From Candidatus Bathyarchaeota archaeon (GTDB taxonomy: Archaea > Thermoproteota > Bathyarchaeia > Bathyarchaeales > UBA233), in the NCBI GenBank assembly GCA_025057795.1, contig JANXEP010000016.1:1-12970 (forward strand): a DNA stretch of 12,970 bases. The letters run 5' to 3'. A program made the translations under genes and the position numbers. Of the stretch, positions 6,686 to 12,970 are shown piece by piece; the first letter of the stretch is position 1, and each line of letters begins with the position of its first letter. Under the pieces are notes generated by a model. That model saw nothing but the letters and a program-made list of their open reading frames with translations. It did not search any database and had not been told where the DNA came from.

Positions 6686-7036
6686 ATGAACACTTTGGAG
6701 ACGGATGCTTGGTTTTCTAATGTTCCGCAGAAAAGAAGAGACAAGCTATACATAATTGCTGAAATTCTTGAAATAGCCAAGGACAAAGCCTTAAAAACCC
6801 AAATAATGTATAGGGCAAATTTAAGCTTCACCCAACTCAACGACTATCTTAATTTTATGTTAAAAACCAAATTTTTAGAAAGATTCGTTGAAAACGGAAA
6901 GGAGTTTTACAAGCCGACAAAAAAGGGTTTAAATTTCCTCCAACGCTACCGGGAATTAACAGACCTTCTCAGTAGTGAAGATGAAGGAAACAGTATTAAA
7001 ATTTCTTCCCATCATCTGATCAAAAAGACTAATTGA
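6686..7036 (+). CDS. Archaeal winged-helix transcriptional regulator (HTH_45-like)
   Basis: This 116-residue regulator has a single winged helix over about residues 15-92. KRRDKLYIIAEILEIAKDKALK forms the first helices, TQIMYRANLSFTQLNDYLN contains the recognition helix, LKTKFLERFVEN leads to the wing, and KEFYKPTKKGLNFLQRY is the wing strand and last helix. This is the common archaeal HTH_45 / PadR-like small-regulator pattern, with the family GLxFL signature. It probably binds DNA as a dimer. The first residues and the tail (SSEDEGNSIKISSHH) are polar and unstructured. A TATA-like TTTAATA at about 6645 precedes it. It is transcribed divergently from the phosphodiesterase operon and convergently with the surface-protein gene. 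The target is not known. Confidence 0.8.
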   Translation: MNTLETDAWFSNVPQKRRDKLYIIAEILEIAKDKALKTQIMYRANLSFTQLNDYLNFMLKTKFLERFVENGKEFYKPTKKGLNFLQRYRELTDLLSSEDEGNSIKISSHHLIKKTN

Positions 7037-7220
7037 AAGTGCCATTAACTGTTTCAGATTCCTTTTAATGTGTGCTTTAATCTTCTTTTCATGTTTGGGG
7101 ATTTTCCAGCATGGCTTTTATTGTTTGCTGACGTAGTTCTCGTCGTTTTATTTTTGCCTTGTGTCTCTCTATGCCTCAAAAACAGAACGTATCCCGAGAC
7201 AATAAAAAGGTGGGATGGGG

Positions 7221-8717
7221 CTATTTAATAGCTAGAAGGTTTAAGGGTTTCTTTAGCAGTTTCATAGTTGCGACAGCCAAGGCGATAACCAACGTGGCCC
7301 CTACCAGGATTACCAGTAATGGTGGAGTTCCAGGTGTTGATGACGCTGGTGCTGGCTGCGGGGTGGGCTCAAGCGTCGGTTCAGGTGTGGGCTTCAACGT
7401 TGATGTAGGTGTTGGTCTAGGTGTAGGTACAGGTGTCGACGTCGGTGTTACTTCTGGAACCGTTTCTTCTGTAGATGTTAAGCCTATAGTGGGGTCATGC
7501 TCAAGCGTGTAGTTGCCAAAGTACGGATAGCAAATGAACAAGCGCAGGTGGCGGCCAGCCGCAATGTAGGATGCGGTGACATTAACGTATTCAACGGTGT
7601 CGCCTGCTTCATTAAGAAGCCTTGCCCACGGAACAAACTCCAAGAAGCCTGAAATGTTTCCTTCAGTGGTGATTCTCTCGTACTTGATTTTGACACGATT
7701 TCTGAAGCGGTTTGTTAATCGCACTTGCCTTTCATACTCTTTTTGGCTCTTGTTTTCGCTTACTTCGTAATATTCGTCGTTTATTGTTGCAGCCTGCATT
7801 TGAGACTTTTCCTCTACTGTTTCCCGCTCTTGGCTTTGAGCCTCTTTTTCCGCAGCGTTTAAGTCTTCAGTTTTTATGGAAGCCATGTTAATCCATAACG
7901 CTAACCCCGCCTTGTCTGCGGGTATTTCAATTTGGTATTGGGTGAAGGGGCTTTCATTAAGCCATTCAACAAAAGCCCTTATTTTGTCTATGTTCCATTC
8001 CCAGTTGTCCACTACAAAGTCGAATTTTAGCTGTCCAGCCGCAACCGTGTAGCTATGCTCTTCATCAAAGCCTTCAGTTGCGCTAGTGCTGTAGAACCTG
8101 CATATAATCTTAATGTTGCCTTCAGCAAACTCAAATCTGGGCATAGGTACATTTTCTAAGGTGAAGTTGAAGGACCAGTAAGAGACACCGCCTTCTTTTA
8201 ATACAAGTTCAGGGCCTTCTAGCTTCCACTTGCATGCGCTTAAAGGCAGGTAAGCCGTATGCAAATTCGTCAGGAAGCTCATGAGCCTATTCATGAGATT
8301 TTCCCTTATCTGTTCGCGGTTTGCATGACGGCTGATTCTTGGTTCAATAAACTTATCCCTTATCATTTGTCGAATTGTTGTATTTTCAGCTTGGTAGCTC
8401 CTATTATAGTGCTTAAAGTCGAAGGTTAAGTACTCTATCAGCCCCTTGAACTTCACCACATATATCGTGCTGTTGTCTTCCGTGTACCACCATAGAAACA
8501 TGGGTTTCGTTCCGTTTGCAGGGAAAATCAAAGTAATCAGCGGAGTTTCAAACTTGTACCACGTGTTTCTCCATAAGGGCACGGTTTTAACTGGCAGGCT
8601 TTGAGCGTCATCTGCGGGTTCGCTAGCATAAGCGTATGGAACATTTACCGCGACTGCTGGCAAGGTTAAGAACAAAGCTAGACTCAAAGCCAGTATTGAT
8701 TTTTTCATGTTTTTCAA
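7221..8717 (-). CDS. Secreted, membrane-anchored surface protein with Pro/Thr-rich stalk
   Basis: This 498-residue protein has an N-terminal signal peptide (about 1-32, hydrophobic core ILALSLALFLTLPAVAV, AYA-S cleavage-like site), a large extracellular domain (about 33-415), a Pro/Thr stalk (about 416-464, TPTSTPVPTPRPTPTSTLKP and similar) and one membrane helix near the C-terminus (about 466-485) followed by a basic cytoplasmic tail. About ten N-x-S/T sequons (for example NGT, NST, NTT, NFT, NVT, NYT) suggest archaeal N-glycosylation. The extracellular domain is not one I recognise. It lacks cysteine pairs and protease motifs, and includes a Glu/Gln-rich, probably helical stretch around 283-330. 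The start given is a TTG with GGTGA 6 nt upstream; the in-frame ATG at 8708 keeps the whole signal peptide and is equally possible. A cell-surface structural or receptor role is inferred from architecture only. Confidence 0.75.
   Translation of the reverse strand: MKNMKKSILALSLALFLTLPAVAVNVPYAYASEPADDAQSLPVKTVPLWRNTWYKFETPLITLIFPANGTKPMFLWWYTEDNSTIYVVKFKGLIEYLTFDFKHYNRSYQAENTTIRQMIRDKFIEPRISRHANREQIRENLMNRLMSFLTNLHTAYLPLSACKWKLEGPELVLKEGGVSYWSFNFTLENVPMPRFEFAEGNIKIICRFYSTSATEGFDEEHSYTVAAGQLKFDFVVDNWEWNIDKIRAFVEWLNESPFTQYQIEIPADKAGLALWINMASIKTEDLNAAEKEAQSQERETVEEKSQMQAATINDEYYEVSENKSQKEYERQVRLTNRFRNRVKIKYERITTEGNISGFLEFVPWARLLNEAGDTVEYVNVTASYIAAGRHLRLFICYPYFGNYTLEHDPTIGLTSTEETVPEVTPTSTPVPTPRPTPTSTLKPTPEPTLEPTPQPAPASSTPGTPPLLVILVGATLVIALAVATMKLLKKPLNLLAIK
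7330..7475. repeat. Low-complexity repeat encoding the Pro/Thr stalk
   Basis: The plus strand is dominated by imperfect units of GGTGT, with variants GGTGTAGGT and GGTGTTGGT. These encode Thr-Pro and Glu-Pro units of the surface protein on the minus strand. Such runs change length readily by slippage, so stalk length may differ between strains. Confidence 0.7.
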
Positions 8718-8734
8718 GGCTTTTCACCGAAAAA

Positions 8735-8858
8735 GACTTATAAAAACAGCTTATTAAGAAATTTGCTTCTAAAAAAACCGAACATTCCACCTCCAAAGTT
8801 CTAGAAATCTCGAACATTTACTGCATGTATCTGGAATGTTCTGCAAAAAATTAAAATA
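8735..8858. promoter_or_regulatory. Divergent promoter region with three GAACATT sites
   Basis: This region separates the surface-protein gene (minus) from the small membrane-protein gene (plus). A minus-strand TATA-like TTTATAAG (complement of 8737-8744) serves the surface protein, and a plus-strand TTAAAATA (8851-8858) lies about 45 nt before the ATG at 8901. Between them are GAACATTCC (8780-8788), its exact inverted copy GGAATGTTC (8833-8841), and a third GAACATT (8812-8818). The last inverted copy ends 10 nt before the plus-strand TATA box, where archaeal regulators often act. The arrangement suggests an operator shared by both genes. Confidence 0.5.
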
Positions 8859-8900
8859 TCAAACGTTCATGACGCCTATTATGCTGGAAAGGTGCGGGGG

Positions 8901-9101
8901 ATGAGTGAGGAAAAGAAGGAGTTGAAGTTGGTCGATGTCAGCTTCACAGCGTCATTGAAGTTTTAGTTGGCATATCTAATAGTTCAGGTAATATTCATGG
9001 TTGTTGTTTTCGGCATAATGTTTGTATTCATGGCGTGGATGGCTCAAACTTTAAGGGGACTAACACCACAGATTCCAACAGTGCTTGCATTTCCCTTCTA
9101 A
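8901..9101 (+). pseudogene. Small single-helix membrane protein interrupted by an in-frame TAG
   Basis: From the ATG at 8901 the frame reads 21 charged or polar codons (MSEEKKELKLVDVSF...), then TAG at 8964-8966. It continues in the same frame for 44 codons to TAA at 9099-9101. The second part is a strongly hydrophobic membrane helix (LAYLIVQVIFMVVVFGIMF) with a short polar tail (AQTLRGLTPQIPTVLAFPF). The two parts together make a sensible 66-codon small membrane protein, so the TAG looks like an interruption and not a natural end. Expression signals are intact: TATA-like TTAAAATA at 8851-8858 and AGGTG a few bases before the ATG. A mini-frame from ATG 8881 ends in TGA overlapping this start (ATGA). 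The likeliest reading is a recent nonsense mutation. Readthrough or restart at TTG 8967 or ATG 8997 are alternatives. Confidence 0.6.
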
Positions 9102-9201
9102 TCTTCTCGGAATCTAAAAAGCCTTTATGAAGGTCTTTAAGCTCCGCTTTTTTCTGGCTCTGCTTTCCAACCTTTAGAATAGTTTCACATACTTTCGGCT
9201 C

Positions 9202-10032
9202 TTAGGTAAACTTCCCAAGTATGAAAAGTACCGCCATGTTTAGGTATATAGCTGTTAGGCTTAGGAGTATACCCTTATCAAGCCTTAAGCCTTTCCCATG
9301 GCAGAAAGCCGCCGAAACAAGCAGCAAACTCCAAATCTGCAGTATAACTAGTATGCCTTGCCTTACCGTCTCCGGGTTTAGCGCGTATAAGCCCAAAGCC
9401 TCTAGAATTGTTGGAACAGCCATGTGTATATATGGAAAAGCTGCCAAGGGTGCTGCCGCCAGCCCTATACATGTAAAAAGTTGAAGGTCATTTCCAACCC
9501 GTTTAAACAACATATATGCAAGGGTTTCTGCGAAGAGAAATAAACCCGCCCAGTTGAATATGAATAACACTGCCAAACTTGAAGGGTTACTGGTGGGATG
9601 GGGAAAATAGAAGAATAGAGCCGGCTCAAGCCTCGCGAGAGAGACGCCAAAGGCGCCTAAAATCAAAACAGCAGCAGAGATCGGTATAAACCTTAAAGGT
9701 TTAGAGGTCAAGGCAAACAAAGGCGATAAGAAAATCCATCTTACAAAACGGTGGCTGAAACTTTCGCTTATTCCAAGGCTAGCTGGAACCGCTCCCTCCT
9801 TCAAAACCCTGTAAAGCATCCGCCCCTTATCATTTAGCCTATACTTGCGCTGCTTGTCCTGTTCAAGGAAGTCTGAAAGCATGTCTAAGTGATAATAAAC
9901 AGTGCCGACGCCTAAGCCTAAGGCTTCCCGAAGCTCCCTAAAGCCAATTTTCCCCTGCGTGCCTAAAATTTCAATTATTTTTCGCCGCGTCGGATCTTTA
10001 AGAAGCGCATAATACCGAGACAATTCTTCCAT
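9202..10032 (-). CDS. Membrane-bound ArsR-like winged-helix regulator
   Basis: This 276-residue protein joins an N-terminal winged helix (about 1-80) to a membrane domain. The DNA-binding part begins LSRYYALLKDPTRRKIIEIL, with recognition helix GVGTVYYHLDML and a wing around KQRKYRLNDKGRMLY, as in ArsR/HTH_20 regulators. The rest holds about five hydrophobic helices (near 113-132, 150-175, 183-206, 225-245 and 253-272), with no sensor or enzyme motif visible. Such one-component regulators bind DNA while anchored in the membrane and may sense envelope state. GAGG lies 4 nt before the ATG. A TATA-like CATAAATAC (complement of about 10060-10068) lies upstream. It shares its upstream region with the glycosyltransferase gene, transcribed the other way, which is a plausible target. 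Confidence 0.8.
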   Translation of the reverse strand: MEELSRYYALLKDPTRRKIIEILGTQGKIGFRELREALGLGVGTVYYHLDMLSDFLEQDKQRKYRLNDKGRMLYRVLKEGAVPASLGISESFSHRFVRWIFLSPLFALTSKPLRFIPISAAVLILGAFGVSLARLEPALFFYFPHPTSNPSSLAVLFIFNWAGLFLFAETLAYMLFKRVGNDLQLFTCIGLAAAPLAAFPYIHMAVPTILEALGLYALNPETVRQGILVILQIWSLLLVSAAFCHGKGLRLDKGILLSLTAIYLNMAVLFILGKFT

Positions 10033-10124
10033 GGTTCCTCGGTCAAAGGCTATTTTAGGCAGAGTATTTATGCTTTCTTAAATTTTGATAAACATCTGCT
10101 ATTAGGGTTTCCGACTCGTCATTA

Positions 10125-10144
10125 TCTATCATTTTCTATCATTT
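10125..10144. repeat. Tandem 10-bp direct repeat between divergent genes
   Basis: TCTATCATTT occurs twice with no gap (10125-10134 and 10135-10144). It lies in the intergenic region between the membrane-bound regulator (minus) and the glycosyltransferase (plus). A period of 10 bp is about one helical turn, which places two copies on the same DNA face and suits an operator. Only two units are present, so chance is not excluded. Confidence 0.4.
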
Positions 10145-10252
10145 GAAATATTTCCTTGCGGGGAATACAGTTTTATTTGGCCAAGTCTTCGAGAAAATGG
10201 CTTAGGAGAAGGCGATAGACGGCAGAAGCTAGAATACGTAAGGCAGATTTAT

Positions 10253-11080
10253 ATGCCACAAAAAGCTTCGAAAAAGAGTTCAAGATTAGTGTATTTGTTA
10301 TTTGCCTTGCCAATTTTTCTAGCATTTTTATGCTGGTTACATTTTCCTGCCCTAGCCTACGCTATTTCTGTTTATGTTTTTGGCTACGTTCCCAACGTTC
10401 AGCCGACCCATTGGCTTTGGCACTGCACCCTCTACGCGTTCTTCACCTTGTACACTTTTTTGGCAATAGGAGTTGGCGGCATGAGGGTTGTCGCCGCTTG
10501 GATTTACAGGAGAAGGAAACATGTAGGTGATAACACCCGCTACCCATCAGTTAGTTTTGTGGTGCCCGCATACAACGAGGAAAAGCGAATTTCAAGGTGC
10601 ATAACAAGCCTTTTCGCCAACGCATCAAACTACCCAGGTTTCTGCGAAATTATAGTCATTGACGATGGAAGTGATGACTACACATATGAGATTGCGTGGG
10701 CGGCTATTCAAAAATGCCGGAGACGTTGGCCCAACATTAGATGCAAAGTTGTTAGGCACTGCGCGAACCTCGGCAAGGCTGAAGCCCTTAGAACGGGAGT
10801 AAACAAGGCGCAGGGTGAACTGATAGCCATGGTGGACGCTGACACGTGGTGGGAGCCAAACGCTTTGAAAGAGCTTGTTGAAACCGCTGAAGGAGTTGGC
10901 TACTACGCCCTAAGCGGTTACATCCATCCTACAGACGAAGAAGACGAAAGAAAGCTCTACATAGCCCTTCAACAGCTTGAGTACAGCCATGGACTAGGAA
11001 TAGACAGGAGCGCTCAAGCCCTGGGAAACTCCATTGTTGTTGTCCCTGGACCCATGGGCTTGTACCGGGCGGGCGCTTAG
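10253..11080 (+). CDS. Membrane glycosyltransferase family 2, N-terminal part (frameshifted gene)
   Basis: This is the first part of a processive-type GT2 enzyme that would polymerise or transfer sugars at the membrane. Two N-terminal membrane helices (about 12-46 and 58-83) precede the GT-A domain. That domain shows SFVVPAYNEEKRI, the nucleotide-binding IIVIDDGSDD, ANLGKAEALRTGV and the metal-binding DADT. The frame ends early at TAG 11078-11080, just after PGPMGLYRAGA, in the middle of the catalytic domain. The missing second half lies directly downstream in the +1 frame. Removing one G from the run at 11067-11069 gives YRRALREIL, the usual YRxxAL-type continuation, and restores one frame of about 470 codons (10253-11663). 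The acceptor and product (an exopolysaccharide or glycolipid) cannot be told. No strong Shine-Dalgarno motif is seen. Confidence 0.8.
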   Translation: MPQKASKKSSRLVYLLFALPIFLAFLCWLHFPALAYAISVYVFGYVPNVQPTHWLWHCTLYAFFTLYTFLAIGVGGMRVVAAWIYRRRKHVGDNTRYPSVSFVVPAYNEEKRISRCITSLFANASNYPGFCEIIVIDDGSDDYTYEIAWAAIQKCRRRWPNIRCKVVRHCANLGKAEALRTGVNKAQGELIAMVDADTWWEPNALKELVETAEGVGYYALSGYIHPTDEEDERKLYIALQQLEYSHGLGIDRSAQALGNSIVVVPGPMGLYRAGA

Positions 11081-11663
11081 AGAAATATTAAACGTAAAAA
11101 CCGTCAAGTCTGTGGCTGAAGACATGGAAATAACTTTGGAGATGCACAAGAAAAATTTACCCATTGGGTATACGGAAAAGGCTAGAAGTGTAACTGTGGC
11201 GCCAAAAACGTTCAGGGCTTTCTGGAACCAGCGGCTGCGGTGGTTCATAGGAGGCATCCACAACATGCTATCTATCCACAGGGATCTGCTTTTCAAAAAG
11301 CGTTTTCTAAGCTTATTTCTCTGGGATGCTTTGATTCTGGGCTATGGGTGCAGCCTATTAGAAGTCATGGCCATGCTAAGCCTTCCCATCTTCCTATGGT
11401 TTGCGCCAGACAAGATATTTTTCCTTATAAATTTGTTAATTTATGCCACTTTGGCTTTTCTTGTCGGAGTAATTTATCATGCTATAGCCCTAAAATTTTC
11501 CTATGGTCAATACAACCATAAACGTCTTCTCATTTATACTCCACTGTACTCAGCATTGAGAATGATTAACGTGTTTGCAAGGCTTAGGAGCCTTATAAAA
11601 TTTTTAATGGGTGATAAGGGTTGCTGGCGAAAGAACCAGAAATGTGAAAAAGATATTGGCTAA
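11034..11663 (+). CDS. Membrane glycosyltransferase family 2, C-terminal part (frameshifted gene)
   Basis: This is the second half of the GT2 gene. The ATG at 11034 is only the first one in this frame; residues up to about 12 overlap the first part out of frame, and true coding begins near 11070. It holds the rest of the catalytic domain: the acidic catalytic-base motif AEDMEITLEMHKK, then QRLRWFIGG, the Q-x-x-R-W motif of chitin-, hyaluronan- and cellulose-synthase-like enzymes. Three to four membrane helices follow (about residues 92-126, 131-160). The C-terminus is basic. As a separate protein it would lack the donor-binding half and be inactive. Confidence 0.75.
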   Translation: MLLSLDPWACTGRALREILNVKTVKSVAEDMEITLEMHKKNLPIGYTEKARSVTVAPKTFRAFWNQRLRWFIGGIHNMLSIHRDLLFKKRFLSLFLWDALILGYGCSLLEVMAMLSLPIFLWFAPDKIFFLINLLIYATLAFLVGVIYHAIALKFSYGQYNHKRLLIYTPLYSALRMINVFARLRSLIKFLMGDKGCWRKNQKCEKDIG

Positions 11664-11728
11664 AACGAAAGAGAGTTAGCTATATTTCAAAACAATTAAA
11701 GGAAACAACAACGCATATTAAGGCGCAG
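11664..11728. other. Intergenic region before the rRNA promoter
   Basis: No gene is seen here. A weak GCTAA...TTAGC hairpin (about 11661-11682) follows the glycosyltransferase stop and may contribute to transcription ending. The rest is A-rich without recognisable sites. Confidence 0.3.
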
Positions 11729-11729
11729 A

Positions 11730-11741
11730 AACATTTATATC
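11730..11741 (+). promoter_or_regulatory. rRNA promoter (TATA box)
   Basis: ACATTTATATCC is a strong archaeal TATA box, with a purine-rich GCAGAAA before it that could act as BRE. A start about 26 nt downstream would fall near 11762, giving a leader of about 240 nt before mature 16S. No tRNA or protein gene intervenes, so this is the promoter of the rRNA transcript. Confidence 0.6.
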
Positions 11742-11761
11742 CACTGACACGCCTTCCAAAA

Positions 11762-12003
11762 TATCTTGACTAAAGAAGGCTGCCCGCAATTAAACGGCGG
11801 CGGCCCAACCTAGACCGCAAAGGCGTTAAACGCCTAAAAGGGATGAATGTGGTTGGCCTCCAGTTGCGGGTACAAGAATGTGGACCTGATGTTTACCCGT
11901 TAGGTCTGAAATGGGCTTTGACCATGGTTGGTCTCCCTCCAATTCCAGTCGGCTTCGCGGCCGTATGCCAATAAGCGTTTCTGGCAGTCAGCCGGGAGCC
12001 GTA
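11762..12003 (+). other. 16S rRNA 5' leader (external transcribed spacer)
   Basis: This stretch holds no protein gene and is packed with short hairpins. Besides the complex 11781-11874 structure, they include GACCT/AGGTC (11883-11887 with 11902-11906), GACCA/TGGTC (11920-11924 with 11929-11933), a CGGC/GCCG hairpin near 11950-11963 and TGCCA/TGGCA further on. Archaeal 16S is released by cleavage of a long stem formed with sequence downstream of the gene. The 5' strand should lie in the last part of this leader, but the 3' strand is outside the window. Confidence 0.6.
11781..11874 (+). ncRNA. Structured leader RNA with H/ACA-guide-like shape (candidate)
   Basis: Three nested stems can be drawn. 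The basal stem is TGCCCGCAA with TTGCGGGTA (11781-11789 with 11864-11872, 9 bp including one G-U). The middle stem is GGCCCAACC with GGTTGGCC (11802-11810 with 11851-11858, one bulge). The apical stem is AGGCGT with ACGCCT (11821-11826 with 11830-11835). The internal loop between basal and middle stems is asymmetric. ACA (11872-11874) sits at the foot of the basal stem, about 14 nt from the middle stem, which is the geometry of archaeal H/ACA pseudouridylation guides. GA/AUGA elements in the upper internal loop could form a K-turn. It may equally be an ordinary leader structure. Confidence 0.3.

Positions 12004-12970
<967 letters not shown>

Noticed and set aside
7037..7220. Possible small gene between the winged-helix regulator and the surface protein
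   Set aside because: No frame has a start with a ribosome-binding site; the stretch is T-rich and fits overlapping 3' ends of the two convergent genes.
7159..7512. Plus-strand open frame rich in Gly and Val (VGVGLGVGTGVDVGV)
   Set aside because: It is the antisense reading of the Pro/Thr stalk repeat of the surface protein; low-complexity repeats open several frames at once.
8964..8966. Genome-wide reassignment of TAG to an amino acid
   Set aside because: The EF-2-like, glycosylase and helical-protein genes all end naturally at TAG, so general recoding is unlikely.
11034..11069. Independent start of a second glycosyltransferase gene at ATG 11034
   Set aside because: The first codons are an out-of-frame reading of the upstream catalytic domain; the homology resumes only at about 11070, as expected for a frameshift.
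11886..11909. Box C/D guide RNA in the 16S leader (TGATG ... CTGA)
   Set aside because: The C box is imperfect, no C'/D' pair is seen, and the bases are better explained by the GACCT/AGGTC hairpin.

Overview
The window is archaeal. It carries the first 967 nt of a 16S rRNA gene with an archaeal 5' end and archaeal-type 515, 806 and 915 regions, an EF-2 type GTPase, archaeal winged-helix regulators, an archaeal-virus-type integrase and TATA-like promoters, several of them apparently leaderless. The 16S and the gene content look like the Bathyarchaeia (Miscellaneous Crenarchaeotic Group) or a close relative. That is recognition by eye, not a computed placement.

Left end (1 to about 2070): the end of an integrated, AT-rich mobile element, all on the minus strand. 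It holds a cut-off small gene, a three-helix membrane protein, a protein with an HTH-like segment and long coiled coil, and an archaeal tyrosine recombinase (Phage_integr_3 / SSV-type). The start of the integrase reading frame runs through a 42-nt copy of the 5' half of an elongator-type tRNA-Met(CAU), from acceptor strand to anticodon loop. This is the attachment site and marks the element/chromosome border. The rest of the element, and probably the intact tRNA, lie left of the window.

Centre (2180 to 6530): chromosomal housekeeping genes. A thioredoxin-like CxxC protein and a helical protein of unknown function are on the plus strand. They converge on a minus-strand operon of an MJ0936/YfcE-type phosphodiesterase, an EF-2-like GTPase and an OGG1-type 8-oxoguanine glycosylase. 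The EF-2 has intact GTPase motifs, but the diphthamide-site histidine is tyrosine (Y600) and the other domain-IV tip loop is altered (SPDGHSR in place of SPNKHNR). This is the pattern of the divergent EF-2 paralogs known from some archaea that lack diphthamide synthesis, and it is the most notable biology here.

Right half (6650 to 11660): envelope and regulatory genes. These are a small winged-helix regulator, a secreted and membrane-anchored surface protein with a Pro/Thr stalk, a small membrane protein interrupted by an in-frame TAG, a membrane-bound ArsR-like regulator, and a membrane glycosyltransferase (GT2) broken by a one-base frameshift. The divergent promoter region between the surface protein and the interrupted small protein carries three copies of a GAACATT site.

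Right end (11730 to 12970): an rRNA promoter, a leader of about 240 nt rich in hairpins (one of H/ACA-guide-like shape), and the 5' part of 16S rRNA, cut by the window edge.
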